Below are positions 50,081-61,499 of a stretch of DNA of 64,000 nt, one piece after another. A model generated the notes under the pieces. It had not been told where the DNA came from. It saw nothing but the letters and a program-made list of their open reading frames with translations, and ran no database searches. Within the stretch, counting starts at the first letter, position 1; each line of letters starts with the position of its first letter. This DNA is from Cymbomonas tetramitiformis (taxonomy: Eukaryota; Chlorophyta; Pyramimonadophyceae; Pyramimonadales; Pyramimonadaceae): the NCBI GenBank assembly GCA_001247695.2, contig LGRX02034701.1:48473-112472 (forward strand), given 5' to 3'. The position numbers were made by a program, and so were the translations under genes.

Positions 50081-53000
50081 CCAGCAAGGGCAGTTGTTCT
50101 AGTGTACGGCAGTGCCGTTTGGGTGGAACGATACTCCTCGAGTTTTGTGCAAGTTCATCAAGGTGATGATGGAGTGCCTTTGGGTGCCTTAAGCAGCTGA
50201 AGATTGCAAGGAAATTCGCCTCCGAGGTGGCAATTGCGTACGACGGAGTTGGGATGTACGACGCGGAGAGGGAGGGACTTGAACTCACACCGTGGAGCTT
50301 GGGTGTTGCCCTACATGAGCGACTTCCTTGTGCAAGCAAAAACTTGAGAGTAGGCGTGAATTTCACGGAATTGTTTACGATGAGTGCTGAATTGCTTGGG
50401 ACTGCAAAGGAACACAAAGAATGGGCAGTGGGACCCAGCGCGACTGATCAAGCACCTCGGCCTGGAAGTGGACCTTCAGCAGGGACAATTCCAGGGGAAG
50501 TAATGGTGTGTGCAGAAAAGCCACACCAAGGCCCAAAAACATTGTGCCATTGGAGGGGCCCGTCGGCGAGAAGGCTGGCAGCTCTTACTGGAATGTGCCG
50601 ATCGACGTATTTGGTAGTGCCAATGGCGAGGTTCTACCTCAGAGTGCTCTGCTTCGCGCAGGCAAGCAAACAAGGATGGGGAGCGAAGCTGAAGCTGAGC
50701 AGGACAGCCTGGTCAGGCATCAAGTGGTGGGCTAGATTGTTGGGGATGAGCCGGTGGAATGGACACAAGATATGGAGGTGTCTGAATCAGGTGAAGATCC
50801 ACACCAGCGCTTCCTTGCAGGAGGTGTACAAGACGGACCAGGCATTCCTAACTCGAGGGCAAGGTTGCACGCCTCTACTGTTACAACCTGGCTGTGATGG
50901 CGATGCTCTCTCACTTCACGTCCAGATACCCCAACTTGATGCGCCTAATGCAACGCCTTTGGGGCCTGTTGGACCTTCACGACACCAAGCTCCAAGAAAG
51001 GTACATCCGCAACGAAGTGAACTCTCAGCAAGATCTCACGGCGCGAGGTTGAAACGTTGCCAGTTCTAGTGGGCGGACAAGCAGTGGGGGCACACACAGC
51101 TGATCGCTTTGCTTCGGAGATCTCGGTGCAGTTGCTGAGATGTTTTGCAGCGTGGAAAAACCCGTACTACGAAGGGGTGGATTTGTTGGCGTACGACTGG
51201 CACGGGAAGATCAGCTGGGTGAATCCGCCTTGGACACTGCTCGACAAAGTGGCGTAGACGTGAGAGGAAGGTCAACGGCAACGGCAGCTTTGAAAGTGGT
51301 CATCATGCCGTGGCGACGGCAGCTTTGAAGGTGGTCATCATGCCGAGGCGACGGCAGCTTTGAAGGTGGTCATCATCCCGAGGCAACGGCAGCTTTGAAG
51401 GTGGTCATCATGCCGAGGCGACGGGACCTTTTTACTCTGTGTAGGATGCAAAGGTTCGAACTGCTCGGGACCTCCAAGTGGGATGCAGTCTTGTACAGCT
51501 TTCCTTGCTCTCGGCAAGCTACTATGTGTCCGAAGACAAGAGGGCAGCGACATGTACGATGACGCCGGGTCTGCCTGCAGGTACTCGGATCGTGGTGTCC
51601 TGAGAGGATGATGATATCCACTACCCAGGTGTGGTTTAGCTCTACACTGAAGAGAGCAAGGCATTTGTGTCGTACGGTGATGCGGACGAGCAAATGATGA
51701 ACTTGGCTGAGGAGAACTTCAGACTTCTTGGCGACGGATGATTGCTGACGGAGCCGGGTGTGGACGTTTTTAACGTGACTGGCGAATTGATGATGGAAAT
51801 GGGCGTGAACCTTTCTAACGCGCCTGGCAACAGGATCACGGAGCCGGTCAAAGAACGTTTCTAACGTGACTGGCGAGACCGTGACGGAGAAGAACACAGA
51901 CGTTTGTAACGTGATTTGCGTGAACATGACGGAGCAGACCACCAATATTCCTAACGTGATCAACGTTCAGAAGACGCAGTACGAGAATTTTTGTTCCTGC
52001 GCTCTTCGTAGACGCTGGGAGTCTGAGCCACGAGAATTAGTGCTCACGGAGCTGGCCATGCAGATGCACGGGTTAGCTCTGCGGGACTCAACCAAGAACA
52101 ATTACGGTCCGAAGGTGCAGCACTTTGTGCAGTTCTGCGTACAGGAGAGGCAACCGTGGCTGCCGGCGACGGAAGCGACAGGTTTGTTCTACATGGCCGC
52201 ATTGTGTGACAAGGGATAAATATAGCAAAGCAGGCTCTCTGCAGCCGCATCTCTCGAGGCCTGCTCTCGCACTACCACGAGGACCTGGCCTTCCCTGGAT
52301 TGGCAAAGGGCAGAGTAGTGACCGGAGCTGTGGAAGGTATGGCTTCCATCCAAGCTGAGCAAGCTCTGAGGAAGGAGAATTTGAACGTGCAGTGGACATG
52401 GCTACTATCGAGACACGTGAGGACGGAGCACGAGGCAGCTCGCAGCTGCATCGAAGTTCAATGCAGGAGCTTCGGCTGCTACGGGCCTACCTCTTGCTTT
52501 TGTCACGGGCAAGGCAATATTGAGAGACAACGTGAGCTCAACAGTGGATTAGCTTTCAGCTTTTCTGCTGCTGGGAGAAAGGGCGTCAGCATCAGCTGCA
52601 GAAGACGCACCTAACCATCCTATGGAGATGTGTGCAGCGGCTGAAGAAGCTGTTGCAGGAGCACTGGGAGCAGCAACGGGACTCAGAGTGGGCAAGCTAG
52701 GAAGGAGACTCACCGTGCAGCTACTGGCAACTACCGGGTGACACAAACACCCGAAAGCTGCAGTGGCAAATGATTGGATTGGCCTGGTGTTAAACACGCT
52801 GGGGTGCAGATTTCCAGAAGGGGGTCGTTTCGTGGCGCACAACCCCAGGGACGGTGCTGCTACGTGTGCTTGTGCGGTGGGTGTTGCTCTGAAGAAGGTC
52901 TGCTTCTTTGGAGGCTGGTTGCAGCTCTCATCAACAGTGCCGGCCTACATCAATCCGACAGGGATATGGAAACAGACTACTGCTTTGGGAGGTTGATGCA

Positions 53001-53385
53001 GTCACAGTAACGGAGGTTAGACAATTTTCTTGTGTGCCTCAATAGTATCATCTTTGTTCATGGCAAATGAGGATTCGTAAAAAAACACAATTCTAGTAGT
53101 TTCTGAACTCAGAATCCGTGCCTCCTGTTGCAGTAGAGCATAATGGCATAGCTTTGTGACACAGTACAGTGGTACAAATGGCCACAATCTGTCATGCCAT
53201 TCAGCTTTGTCTCTTTTGCTTTCCCACCTCGCCCTGTCCAGGGGCCTATGTCGAGTTTGATGCATGACTGGACAGACAAATGCAAACTTCACATCAAAAC
53301 TGATTTTAGCAACTGCTTCGGCGGTGGACAAAAAAAAAATGTAAAATATGCAGCAACTGCCTTTGCCAAATGAGGATTCGTGCAA
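50081..53385 (+). pseudogene. Decayed DIRS-a copy 2 (RT to recombinase, then B1-A2-B2)
   Basis: Pieces in order: RT block L-F-TAG-C-TAVPFGWNDTPRVL at about 50094-50170 (TAG 50100-50102); RT/RNase H remnants ARFYLRVLCFAQ, KLSRTAWSGIKWWARL and MSRWNGHKIW (50575-50800), then scrambled RNase H; ADRFASEISVQLL and WVNPPWTLLDKV (51090-51257); a Tudor-like piece with YPGVV-TAG-LYTEESKAFVSYGD (51600-51740); an Asn/Thr/Val-repeat linker; SAM-like YGPKVQHFVQFC (about 52100); DWIGLVLNTLG, GGRFVAHNPRD and GGW with AYINPT (52770-52960). B1 lies at 53061-53077 and B2 at 53364-53380. The HxxR has become HNPRD (still H..R). Too many breaks for function. Confidence 0.75.
51280..51425 (+). repeat. 35-bp tandem repeat, 4 units, inside methylase-like tail
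   Basis: GACGGCAGCTTTGAAGGTGG units start at about 51280, 51315, 51350 and 51385 and end at 51419. They amplify the piece encoding VVIMPRRRD, which is single-copy in copy 1. A period of 35 changes frame at each unit. Confidence 0.85.
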
Positions 53386-56300
53386 ACGGGAAATTACTGA
53401 AATAATTGGGATTCTCATGGGTCACCTGCTTCTCACATCGTCGATTTTGATAGAACAACAATGCTCGTAAATCGAGTGCTTGCTAGAGACAAAGTCTGAG
53501 CTCATACAACCAGTATTCATCTTAGCTTTCATGCCCATTCTATGAACCAGTGCAGTGTAATGCAAGCATTGTGTCTGTGTGTCGTTCATGCTGCTGTGGT
53601 ATTTGGGATGGTGAGGCTCTTGGGAGTGCACCAGGATGAGGCAGCAATGCAACACCGTGGTAGCCATAGACATTGCACCAAAGCTTATCGCCATGATTAT
53701 AGTGCACGTGATAACAATGCCCCGTTCCGTAAACCTGACCCCTCCGGTGCCCTCCTTAGACCTCCTGACCCCCATTGCCCCACTCCCACCACGGTGATGG
53801 AAGGATGGTTGTCAATCATCGTCCACACAGTCAAAATAAGGGAAACCCCGATAGGTCCATCGCAAATTTCCCAAACAAACAAGAGGAAATCCCAAGACAT
53901 CCTAAATCACACAAAATCTTACAAGAAACAAGGCATCCAGCTCACTACTTGAAATTAAAGGAAGGGTGCTTTTCCCGAATGTAGTCAAGAAAAATTGAAA
54001 TAAGGCTGGGGGTCCCCAGGGAGAATGCGCGAAGAGAAGCGATGCAACCCCAGTGCAAACTAAGTGGAGCGAAGGGTGGTGGGGTACAATACCTGGAGGT
54101 TGCCCACTCGATCAAAAAGGCCTGATGTCCCAAACCAACGCTTAAGAATCACATCGAAGATCACGTGCTCGCCCTATACATCAACTTATGCCAACGGTAA
54201 TGACCTTTCCAGTGTGACGCATTTGGGTGTTTTCCTGGCACAAATCAAATTAATGAGGCAACAAGCATTGACTAGTTGGTCGCTACAGTCTACTTTCAGA
54301 GGGAGCACCTGTGAAAGCATCGAGAGGAACCCGACATAAGAGGTAACAAGGCCGTTGTCAGCTGCGGACAAGCCAAAACGATCTGACATCACCTGCGAGG
54401 TCCCCATCTACCCTTACCGACGAGGCTTGAAACTTGATACCTTCCGAGGCGCTTAATTGCATGTGATGCTCTGCTATGGCCCTCTCGTGAACATGCTACA
54501 GCACATCACCCCCACGAGAACATCCCCACTTGTGGAAAGGACGCTCTCTAATTAACCCAAGACATGGAGGGTAGGTAGGGGCAAGCAAGGAAGAGTAGGA
54601 GAGGCAGAAAACGATGAAGAAGGCAAAAGGAAGGTTTGGGAGCAAGCAGAGTCGTGCGAAAGAAGCCGGGAAAGGTAGGGGCAAACGGCGAAGATTCTTG
54701 CAGGCAGGAAAGGGTAGGGCCACACGAGGAAGGATGGAGGAAGCAGGAAAGGGTGGGGGCAATGAGGGAAGAATAATTAAAGAGTTGAAATTACGGCCTT
54801 TCACTTTCGGGACCTTAATCGATCTTCCAAAGAGGAGAGCTCTGTGAAATCCCAATGCTCAACATGCACATCCGGAGGAAGCCCGCGTCACTATGCCCCT
54901 AAGCCTTCTCCAAAGAGGATGGCAAAAAGAAATTGCTTCACTCCATCCTTTAGATGGTAGGATCAATTTATTATCATAGGTCTCCTCCCTCGCCACACCT
55001 ATGTCCAGGGGCGTACGTGTTGGGGTTGCTTATTGTAAGCATTTCTCTGGCCAGAATCCTCGCCTTAAACTCAAAAACCACCTAGGCCTTGTCCCAAAGC
55101 AGCTTGCCCCATCCTCGATCTCAAGCGCGTGTGCCATGACACCAAAGGTTCATACAAATGAGAAGGGACAGGTGCACTACAATCGCAATACGGCCCTATG
55201 TATGCACCGCGCAGCACTACCATCAGGCGCCGATGCCAGAAACAAAACCAGGCACTATGTGTTGACCACGTCCCTTGGGGCTCCTCGACCCCGAGCAAGA
55301 TCACTTGCGGTGCACACCAGAGGCCCCCACCCCAACCAAAACCGCAAAGGCCACCAACAAAGAAGGCAAATAAATACTGGTATGGAGAGACATGGAAGGT
55401 TATGACAGGCAGGAAAGGGGAGGAGTAGACAAAGAAGGTGCAATCAAACAGGGAAGGGTGGTGGCAAGTTAGGAAGGGATGGGACATAGAGGGATGGATC
55501 AGCAAAGCCTTTGCAAAAAGGAAAAATGCTCCTAAAAATTGAAGGGCACCAGAAGGCAGATGCTCATAAATCCGGCACCCAACTGGGAAGGGAGGAAGCA
55601 GACGAGGAAGGTTAAGGCAGATAGGGAAATATAGGGGTACGCAGGAAAGGTTAAGGCAGGCAGGGAAGGTTACAGGCAGACAATGAAAGTTAGGGCAGGC
55701 GGGGAAGATTAGGGCACACAGGAAAGGGTAGAGGTAGATGATGAAGGTTGGGGCAAGCATAAAAAGGTAGGCACACACAAGAAAGGGTAGGGCAGACAAT
55801 GAAGGGTTAGTACGTACATGCAGAAAGGTTTCGGCAGTCAAGAAAAGGTAGGGCAGGCAGGGAAGGGTAGGGGAGAGATTCAGGCCGGCAGAGAGGGGTC
55901 AGGGCTGACTGGGTAGTTTTGTGCATGGGGGAAGGGTAGGGGCAAATTAGAAAGAGAGAAGATTAGAGCAGGTGAGTATGATTAAAGCAGGCAGGGAAGG
56001 GGCAGGGTGGAGAAGATTAGGGCCGTCTGGGAAGGATAGTGGTAGGTAAGGGAGAACGGTGGCAAGCTTGGGAAGGTGCGCACCAGCACGAAGATGGCAT
56101 GGTAGAGCCCAGATGCAGCAGCGGAAATGAATTTCACCGAGAGGAGAGCTGGGACCCCTAAACCACACACAAAAAAGCTCCGAGTCCCCCGTATCATTTC
56201 CTCTATAGTGCCTGCACCCTTGTTGAGCCTTACCTCTACCATAACAAACCTGACAGTGGACGTATCTACTGTGAACTATATGCTCTTGTGGTATCACCTT

Positions 56301-56480
56301 GTTGTTTGAAGTTTGTCATCAGTTGGATAATTTAAGTTAGCTCCATGAAAATTCTACCAAGCGCCCGAAACTATACCGAACAATCGATTACTATAAAACC
56401 ACATGTATAACGCATTAGTGTAGTTGGTCTGTTAGATTCAGTTTGTTTTATTGAACGTTACCGTGGAAAGTAAGAGTTGT
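53386..56480. other. Gene-free region with purine-rich low-complexity tracts
   Basis: 54560-54780 and 55400-56060 are G/A-rich on the + strand with loosely repeated AGGCAGGGAAGGGTAGGG words of irregular spacing. G-runs could form quadruplexes. No ORF with a recognisable domain. Confidence 0.55.
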
Positions 56481-56868
56481 GTTTAAAGTGAAGCCCGCAG
56501 AAGTGTAGTGGCTTAAATTTGCTAGCGCTCAAGCTGAGCCTTGAGCCAAAGACCATGGCAGTGCCAGCTCGATCCATCTAAGAATAATCAACATGCTAAA
56601 AAGTGTTCAAATACGAGTTCAAACAGTCACGAACTCGGCTCTCTTCTTTTGCACTTCTGCAACAGAGTTGTTTAAAGTAGAAAGTCGTGGAATGCTAGTG
56701 TTTTCCTCTTGAGATCAGAGCCAACGACACCTGGTGACATTATATGAGCAGATCAAGGCAGCATGACAATCGAGAGATGACATGGACAGTGTTTTGGATC
56801 TGTAGCTTTCGGAGCCGCAACTTTGGTTCCTTTTGTGTAACAAAAGAAACTTAACGCAAGGTAAAGCC
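56481..56868 (+). repeat. Two tandem A-type terminal repeats of a DIRS-a relative
   Basis: Units 56481-56668 and 56669-about 56868 both start TTTAAAGT-GA and end with a CTTTTG-CA tract. A third relative is 57949-58150. All resemble repeat A of copy 1 (start AAATTGGAG..., TGTGGTTTC; end TTCCTTTTGC). Confidence 0.6.
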
Positions 56869-56911
56869 TTACCCTGGTGTGCGAGCACACTGTAAAAGAC
56901 GCTACATAAAA

Positions 56912-57145
56912 ATGGCCCCTCAAAAAAAAAAAGGTTCGATGTCGGGAGGCGGGACACCGCCTGAGGGTTTCCCAGACGCAGAGAGCAAGCCCGGGGTAGC
57001 CACGGACGAAAGCATGCACGCACAGATGATGGCCGCGATTCAGCAGCACTCTCATCAGATGAGCTCTCTCACTATGAAGGTGGAGGACATGGAAGTACGC
57101 GGAAAAGTGGACGCTGGAGCGGAGGATGACGGGCGAATCACTTGA
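56912..57145 (+). pseudogene. Gag N-terminal fragment of a DIRS-a relative (copy 5)
   Basis: The ATG at 56912 follows the tandem A repeats, as in complete copies. 77 codons: a basic start, a Pro/Gly part with PPEGFPDAESKP, then a Met/Gln-rich helix. It ends with TGA at 57143-57145. The rest of the gag is missing. Confidence 0.55.
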
Positions 57146-57599
57146 CCAAGGTGGGGCGCTCTCTCTGGGACCAGTGGCTGAAGAGGTTGGTGGAATTGGA
57201 CTATGTGGAGCACCTCTCGGACATGAACCGTTATCCCAACATTTGACTTCGCCCAACTTTATGTAAGGTACCTATGGGTCATATTCCGTGTAGTATGCAG
57301 TGGATCCAAGTGAAACCAAGGGGGTAAAACTTTCGGGTGACAAAACTATGTATTGAACTAACGGACGAAAATCGGTGATTCTCGGCTGTGAGACCGAGAT
57401 TGAGAGCCAGGTGAGCGAGTCGAATACCCAGGAATACCTTATTTCGATGATTTTGATACGAAAAGGACACCAAAAATCACAGTATATCATGAACTGCAAA
57501 CACTGTGGGTGTGCGGTTTTCCGCACAAAGTCTGTTGTCACAATCCGAGAATTATCATATGAATTAAGATTGAGATTTAGGCAACCTTCATAACCGGAA
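57146..57599. other. No gene seen
   Basis: Between two gag fragments; AT-richer, no motif. Confidence 0.45.
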
Positions 57600-57948
57600 A
57601 CCATACTAAGGACACTGGTGCAGCAGCAGCAGCAACATGTAGAGCAGCGCGGCAGCATGCAGAGCAGCAAGAGCAGCAACGACGATTTGACCTTCAGGAT
57701 CAGTGATGCACGGGATGGGAAGAGCAAGTGAATCCGCTCAATGCCAAGTTTGAGGCCACTGCCAAGGAGGAACCTAGTCAAACCACAGTGGCCATCACAG
57801 GGGACAAGGAGCTGGCATGCCAAAAGTGCTCCCGTACACTACCTGCAACGATGCAGACCTTCTCCCACCACGCCTTGCGACATTGGAGACGCGGATACGG
57901 ATGCCTCAGGTGTACGATTTGTACGGTGACAGGACCTACAGTTCTTTT
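57600..57948 (+). pseudogene. Gag fragment of DIRS-a (copy 6)
   Basis: A Gln-rich start, then GDKELACQKCSRTLP; the nucleotide sequence aligns with 58458-58600 of copy 3 (GACAAGGAGCTGGC, GCGACA, GATGCC, TGTACGAT) with indels that scramble frames. Copy 3 was inserted directly after it. Confidence 0.6.
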
Positions 57949-58237
57949 TAAATTGGAGCCCGCGGAATTTTAGTGGTTTCAACATATTGCCCCAATCGAT
58001 CTGAGTCGCGCGCCCTTTCTGTCGACGGTGACGGCTCGACCCTTCCAAGAGAACCTGAACCAGTCACAGACTACAAGTAGGAGTTTGAACAGGCACGAAC
58101 TCAGCTCTGTTCTTTTGCACTTTTGTAGCAAAAGAACTTCACGGAATATTTTCAATCAATATTCCGGTGTGGGTACACTGCAAATTATTCTCAACATATT
58201 TCCCTAGATCAACTCAAGTATTTAGGAAGCACACGTG

Positions 58238-59341
58238 ATGGCTGGAGGATCAGACAGCCAGAAGGTGAAAGCCGATGATGAACCAGCGGGTTCAGTCCAG
58301 CCCGAGACAGCAGCAGTCCAGCCGACGCCAGCCGACTCGGAGCAGGACTTGATGAGGAAGCTGTTGCAGCAGCAGCAACAAATTGCTTTGATGATGGAAT
58401 AGCTGACACACCTTAACGCTGAGAAGGCTAAAGGTGACGCCGCGGGGACTTCTGCTCAGACGAAGGGCGACAAGGAGCTGGCGCGGCGTCAGACACTTCC
58501 CTACTGTCCTTACCGTGAGGACAACCCCTACCCCACCCGTCCTGCGACACTGGAGTCGCGGATGCCGCAGCTGTACGATCTCTACAGCGACAAGATGCTC
58601 AACAGCCTTAACAAGAAGGCTTTGTCCTCACTGAAGTACAAACAACTTGTACTGGGACCTGCACTGGCGTATTTTTATGACGACGTGCAATTTTCTGCCG
58701 ACACCCTTGAGTTGTTAGAAAACCAGGACAAGGTGCCTGCTTCTACGCAGGAAATTGAGCAGAGGGTGTACGAGACACACAACACGATGCTTGGAGTCTT
58801 CACTTTGCTGGCTCAACGCTACTCGATGCTTCAACTGCGCGCGAGTCTGGACGGTGATGCAGCAGCACACGGAGGTCCGGAGGCGTTGAAGGCGAAGCTG
58901 GCATTCATGGAGGAGAAGGTTTACAACAACTCTGACGGCTTCACCAACGAGCCTATTTTCAACCAGTGGCTTCAGGAATCTGAAACCTCACGGCAATGCG
59001 CAGTGATGAACACTACAGCGAAGCAGGCAGCGCGGGGAGGAGCTAGTGGTGGTGGTGGCCGTTTCCAAGGACAAGAACGGCGTGATGACGGAGATGGAGG
59101 CTCAAACCCGAAGAACACCATCGAATCAGCCTGGACGCGGACGCGGAAAAGGGCGCAGACGGGGCCGGCCGTGGGGCTGGCGCTGGGCGTTAATGTGCCT
59201 GACACCGTCCTGCCCTGGATCGGGCAGAAGGTGGAGCCGAGTCTAATGGAGAGAGTGCGGCGGAGGAAGGGAGCCTGGCGCGTAGCGGGCGCCAACGCGG
59301 AGGTGATGCAGTGGGTGTCTCGTGGAGCGAAGATCAACTGA
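58238..59341 (+). pseudogene. Gag plus RT N-terminus of DIRS-a copy 3
   Basis: ATG 58238; codon 55 is TAG (58400-58402), aligned with the TAG of copy 1 gag (IALMME-stop versus ILIMQK-stop). The rest is open: GDKELARRQ, ESRMPQLYDLYSDKMLNSL, LLAQRYSMLQLRASLDGD, FNQWLQESE, a Gly/Arg-rich tail, and in the same frame the RT leader MQWVSRGAKIN. It ends at TGA 59339-59341, where copy 1 has Trp. Here gag and RT are one frame, while copy 1 uses a TGATG overlap. Confidence 0.72.
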
Positions 59342-60200
59342 ACACAGGGTCCTCCAGCACTGTTCGACCACGGCGTGTCGTTACGGGATCCAACTGCGAC
59401 ACAGCAGACCTGGTTGGAGAAGGAGGCGAAGCGGCACGTGGACAATGGGGCGGGAGTGAAGACGAAAGAACGAGAGTACGTTTCCCGTATTTTTCTTGTC
59501 CCAAAGACAGACTCAAACCTGTAGAGAATTGTGTACGACTTCAGGTGGCTCAACGCCTTCTGTTGGCAGTCGAGATGCAAAATGGAGACGCTGAAGAAAC
59601 TACAACGCCTGGCGAAGCAGAACGACTGGTGCTTCTTCTTCGACCTCAAGGACGGTTACCAGTGCGTGGGAATCAACCCGGACTTCCAGAAGTACATGCA
59701 ATTCGACGTCCAAGGAGAACTTTACTAGTGCAGCGCGCTTCCCTTCGGATGGAACGACTCGCCGAGGATCTTCGTCAAGTTCATGAAGGTCCTGGTGGAG
59801 GTGTTACGGTCACCGACAGCGACCAGGGACCGTTAGGATCTGTGGAGATTGCGTACGACGACGACTCAGCGACGATGGGAAGTACAACGACGCGCTGAGG
59901 GAGCAGCACGGCGAGACCGAGGACTTCGTGGAGCGAGAGCCCTTCCCTACATGGACGATTTTCTGCTGATGGCAAGCAGCGAGGAGGAGGCATACAAGCT
60001 ACGGCAACGCGTGGAGCGCGTGCTGAATCGCTTGGGCCTGAAGAGGAACGAGAAGAAGGGACAGTGGGTTCCAGTCCAGGTAGCGGAGCACTTGGGACTA
60101 GAAGTGGACTTCAAGGAGGGCGTCTTCCGCGTCACGCAGGCGCGACTCAAGAAGATCACCTCCAAGGCCACCGATCTGCTGTGGGCGCACGACTGGAGGT
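59342..60200 (+). pseudogene. RT of DIRS-a copy 3
   Basis: FDHGVSLRD, SRIFLVPKTDSNL, TAG (59522-59524, Trp in copy 1), YDFRWLNAFCW, KMETLKKLQRLA, CFFFDLKDGYQCVGI (motif A), TAG (59726-59728, Gln in copy 1), CSALPFGWNDSPR (motif B), then after a frame change ALPYMDDFLLMAS (motif C) and RNEKKGQW. Broken at about 60195. Confidence 0.75.
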
Positions 60201-60420
60201 GTACTGGCCCCTGGACGATGACTGGTACAAGGGCACCGTGACCGACGTGGCGGGCACGGGTCAGCACCACATCCAGTACGACAATGGGGCCAAGGAGTGG
60301 CTGCAGCTCTTGGAGGAGATGACACGCCCGGAGCGGCAGGAGGCCGAAGAGGACAACGATGTGGCGCCCGTGGACGAGTGGACATCGGCCCTGCGGGACG
60401 CTGAGGTGAGCTGGGCGTGA
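60196..60420 (+). pseudogene. Tudor-like domain of DIRS-a copy 3
   Basis: LEVYWPLDDDWYKGTVTDV, then HHIQYDNGAKEWLQLLEE and an acidic linker. Matches the Tudor-like start of the copy 1 recombinase ORF in pattern (W-x-D/DD-WY-G-V, YD-G-E-L). Ends with TGA at 60418-60420, one frame off the recombinase. Confidence 0.65.
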
Positions 60421-61467
60421 GCCAGTTCACGGAGCTGGCGGTGCAGATGCAGGAGCAGGTGTTGAAGGAGACGACGCGGGGGAACTACGGTCCCAAGTCC
60501 AAGAACTTCAAGGACTTCTGCGAGGGCGAGGGACGGGAGTGGCACCCTGCGTCAGAAGAGACCGCGCGTCTCTACCTGGCGATGCTTTTGGGCAGGGGTG
60601 GCATCCAGGCGACATCGTTGCAGCCGTGCGTACCTGTCGGCGATCAACAACTACCACGAGGACATGGGCTGGCCGGGACCGGCGAAGGGGAGATCGGTGA
60701 GCCGTGCAGTGAAGGGCATGGCAAGACTGCAGGTGGCAGCATCGGAGGCGATGGGTGTCACTGTGCCGGAGCGCACCTGGCTGCTAGCGAAGCACGTGCG
60801 CACGGTGCACGATGCAGCACTCCCGCTCGAGCCGGAGGACTGGGACCAGATCCGGTGGTTGTAAGCTTGCACCTACGTGGTGCTTGCTTTTGTTTCTTTT
60901 GGCAGGCCAGACACGGGCACTTCGCTCCAGCAGGAGAATGTGCTGATGATCGAGGACGGTGAGACAGTGGTGCTGACCCGGGAGAAGGGCAAGAACCACA
61001 AGCTGAAGAAGCGACAGCTGTCCATCCCCTGGTGGGGGGTGGAACAGCTACGGGAGCTCCTGGAGCTCTGGACACGGTGCAGGGATGAGGCCTGGCGCGG
61101 CGCGTCGCCGGGGTGGAACCCACCGATCGGGGTGCCGGGCAGCTTCTGGCGGCTGCCGGGAGACAGAGCGTGCTCAACAGGATCGGCCACGGACCTGGGC
61201 AATAAGTGGCTCCAGTAGGCGCTGGGCAGTGTGGGCTGTGTGCCTCCAGAGGGCGGGCACTTTTCAGCGCACAGCACCCGGAAGGGTGCAACCACCTGTG
61301 CCCGTGCTGTGGGGGTGGTGATGGAGAAGGTATGCTTCCTCGGAGGCTGGGCACAGCTGTCTGTTGCGGTGCAGGCTTACATCCACCCGACGGCCGTGCC
61401 GGACCAGGCAGTGCGCAGCTACTTTGGGTGGCTGGCACCACAGGGAATCTGTGCGGAGGAGTGTTGA
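60417..61467 (+). pseudogene. Tyrosine recombinase of DIRS-a copy 3
   Basis: FTELAVQMQEQ, NYGPKSKNFKDFCEGEG, a frame change near 60625, YLSAINNYHEDMG, TAA (60862-60864), AFVSFGRPDTGTSL (first Arg), a change near 61130, TAG at 61216-61218, HSTRKGATTCARAVGV (HxxR), FLGGW and AYIHPT (Tyr). Ends with TGA at 61465-61467. All catalytic residues are present, though split over frames. Confidence 0.75.
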
Positions 61468-61499
61468 GGCAGGTGCAATCTTTGGGACATTGGCAGTAG

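Larger units (their letters stand above)
57949..61467 (+). mobile_element. DIRS-a copy 3, internally deleted
   Basis: A-type repeat 57949-58150, gag fused to the start of RT, RT to about 60195, then a direct jump to the Tudor-like domain and recombinase (RNase H and methylase-like parts deleted). The 3' repeats are absent; copy 4 gag follows at about 61515. Confidence 0.75.

Noticed and set aside
54560..56060. Purine-rich open frames (Lys/Arg/Gly-rich) as basic proteins
   Set aside because: Low-complexity DNA gives such frames on one strand; no domain or conserved start.
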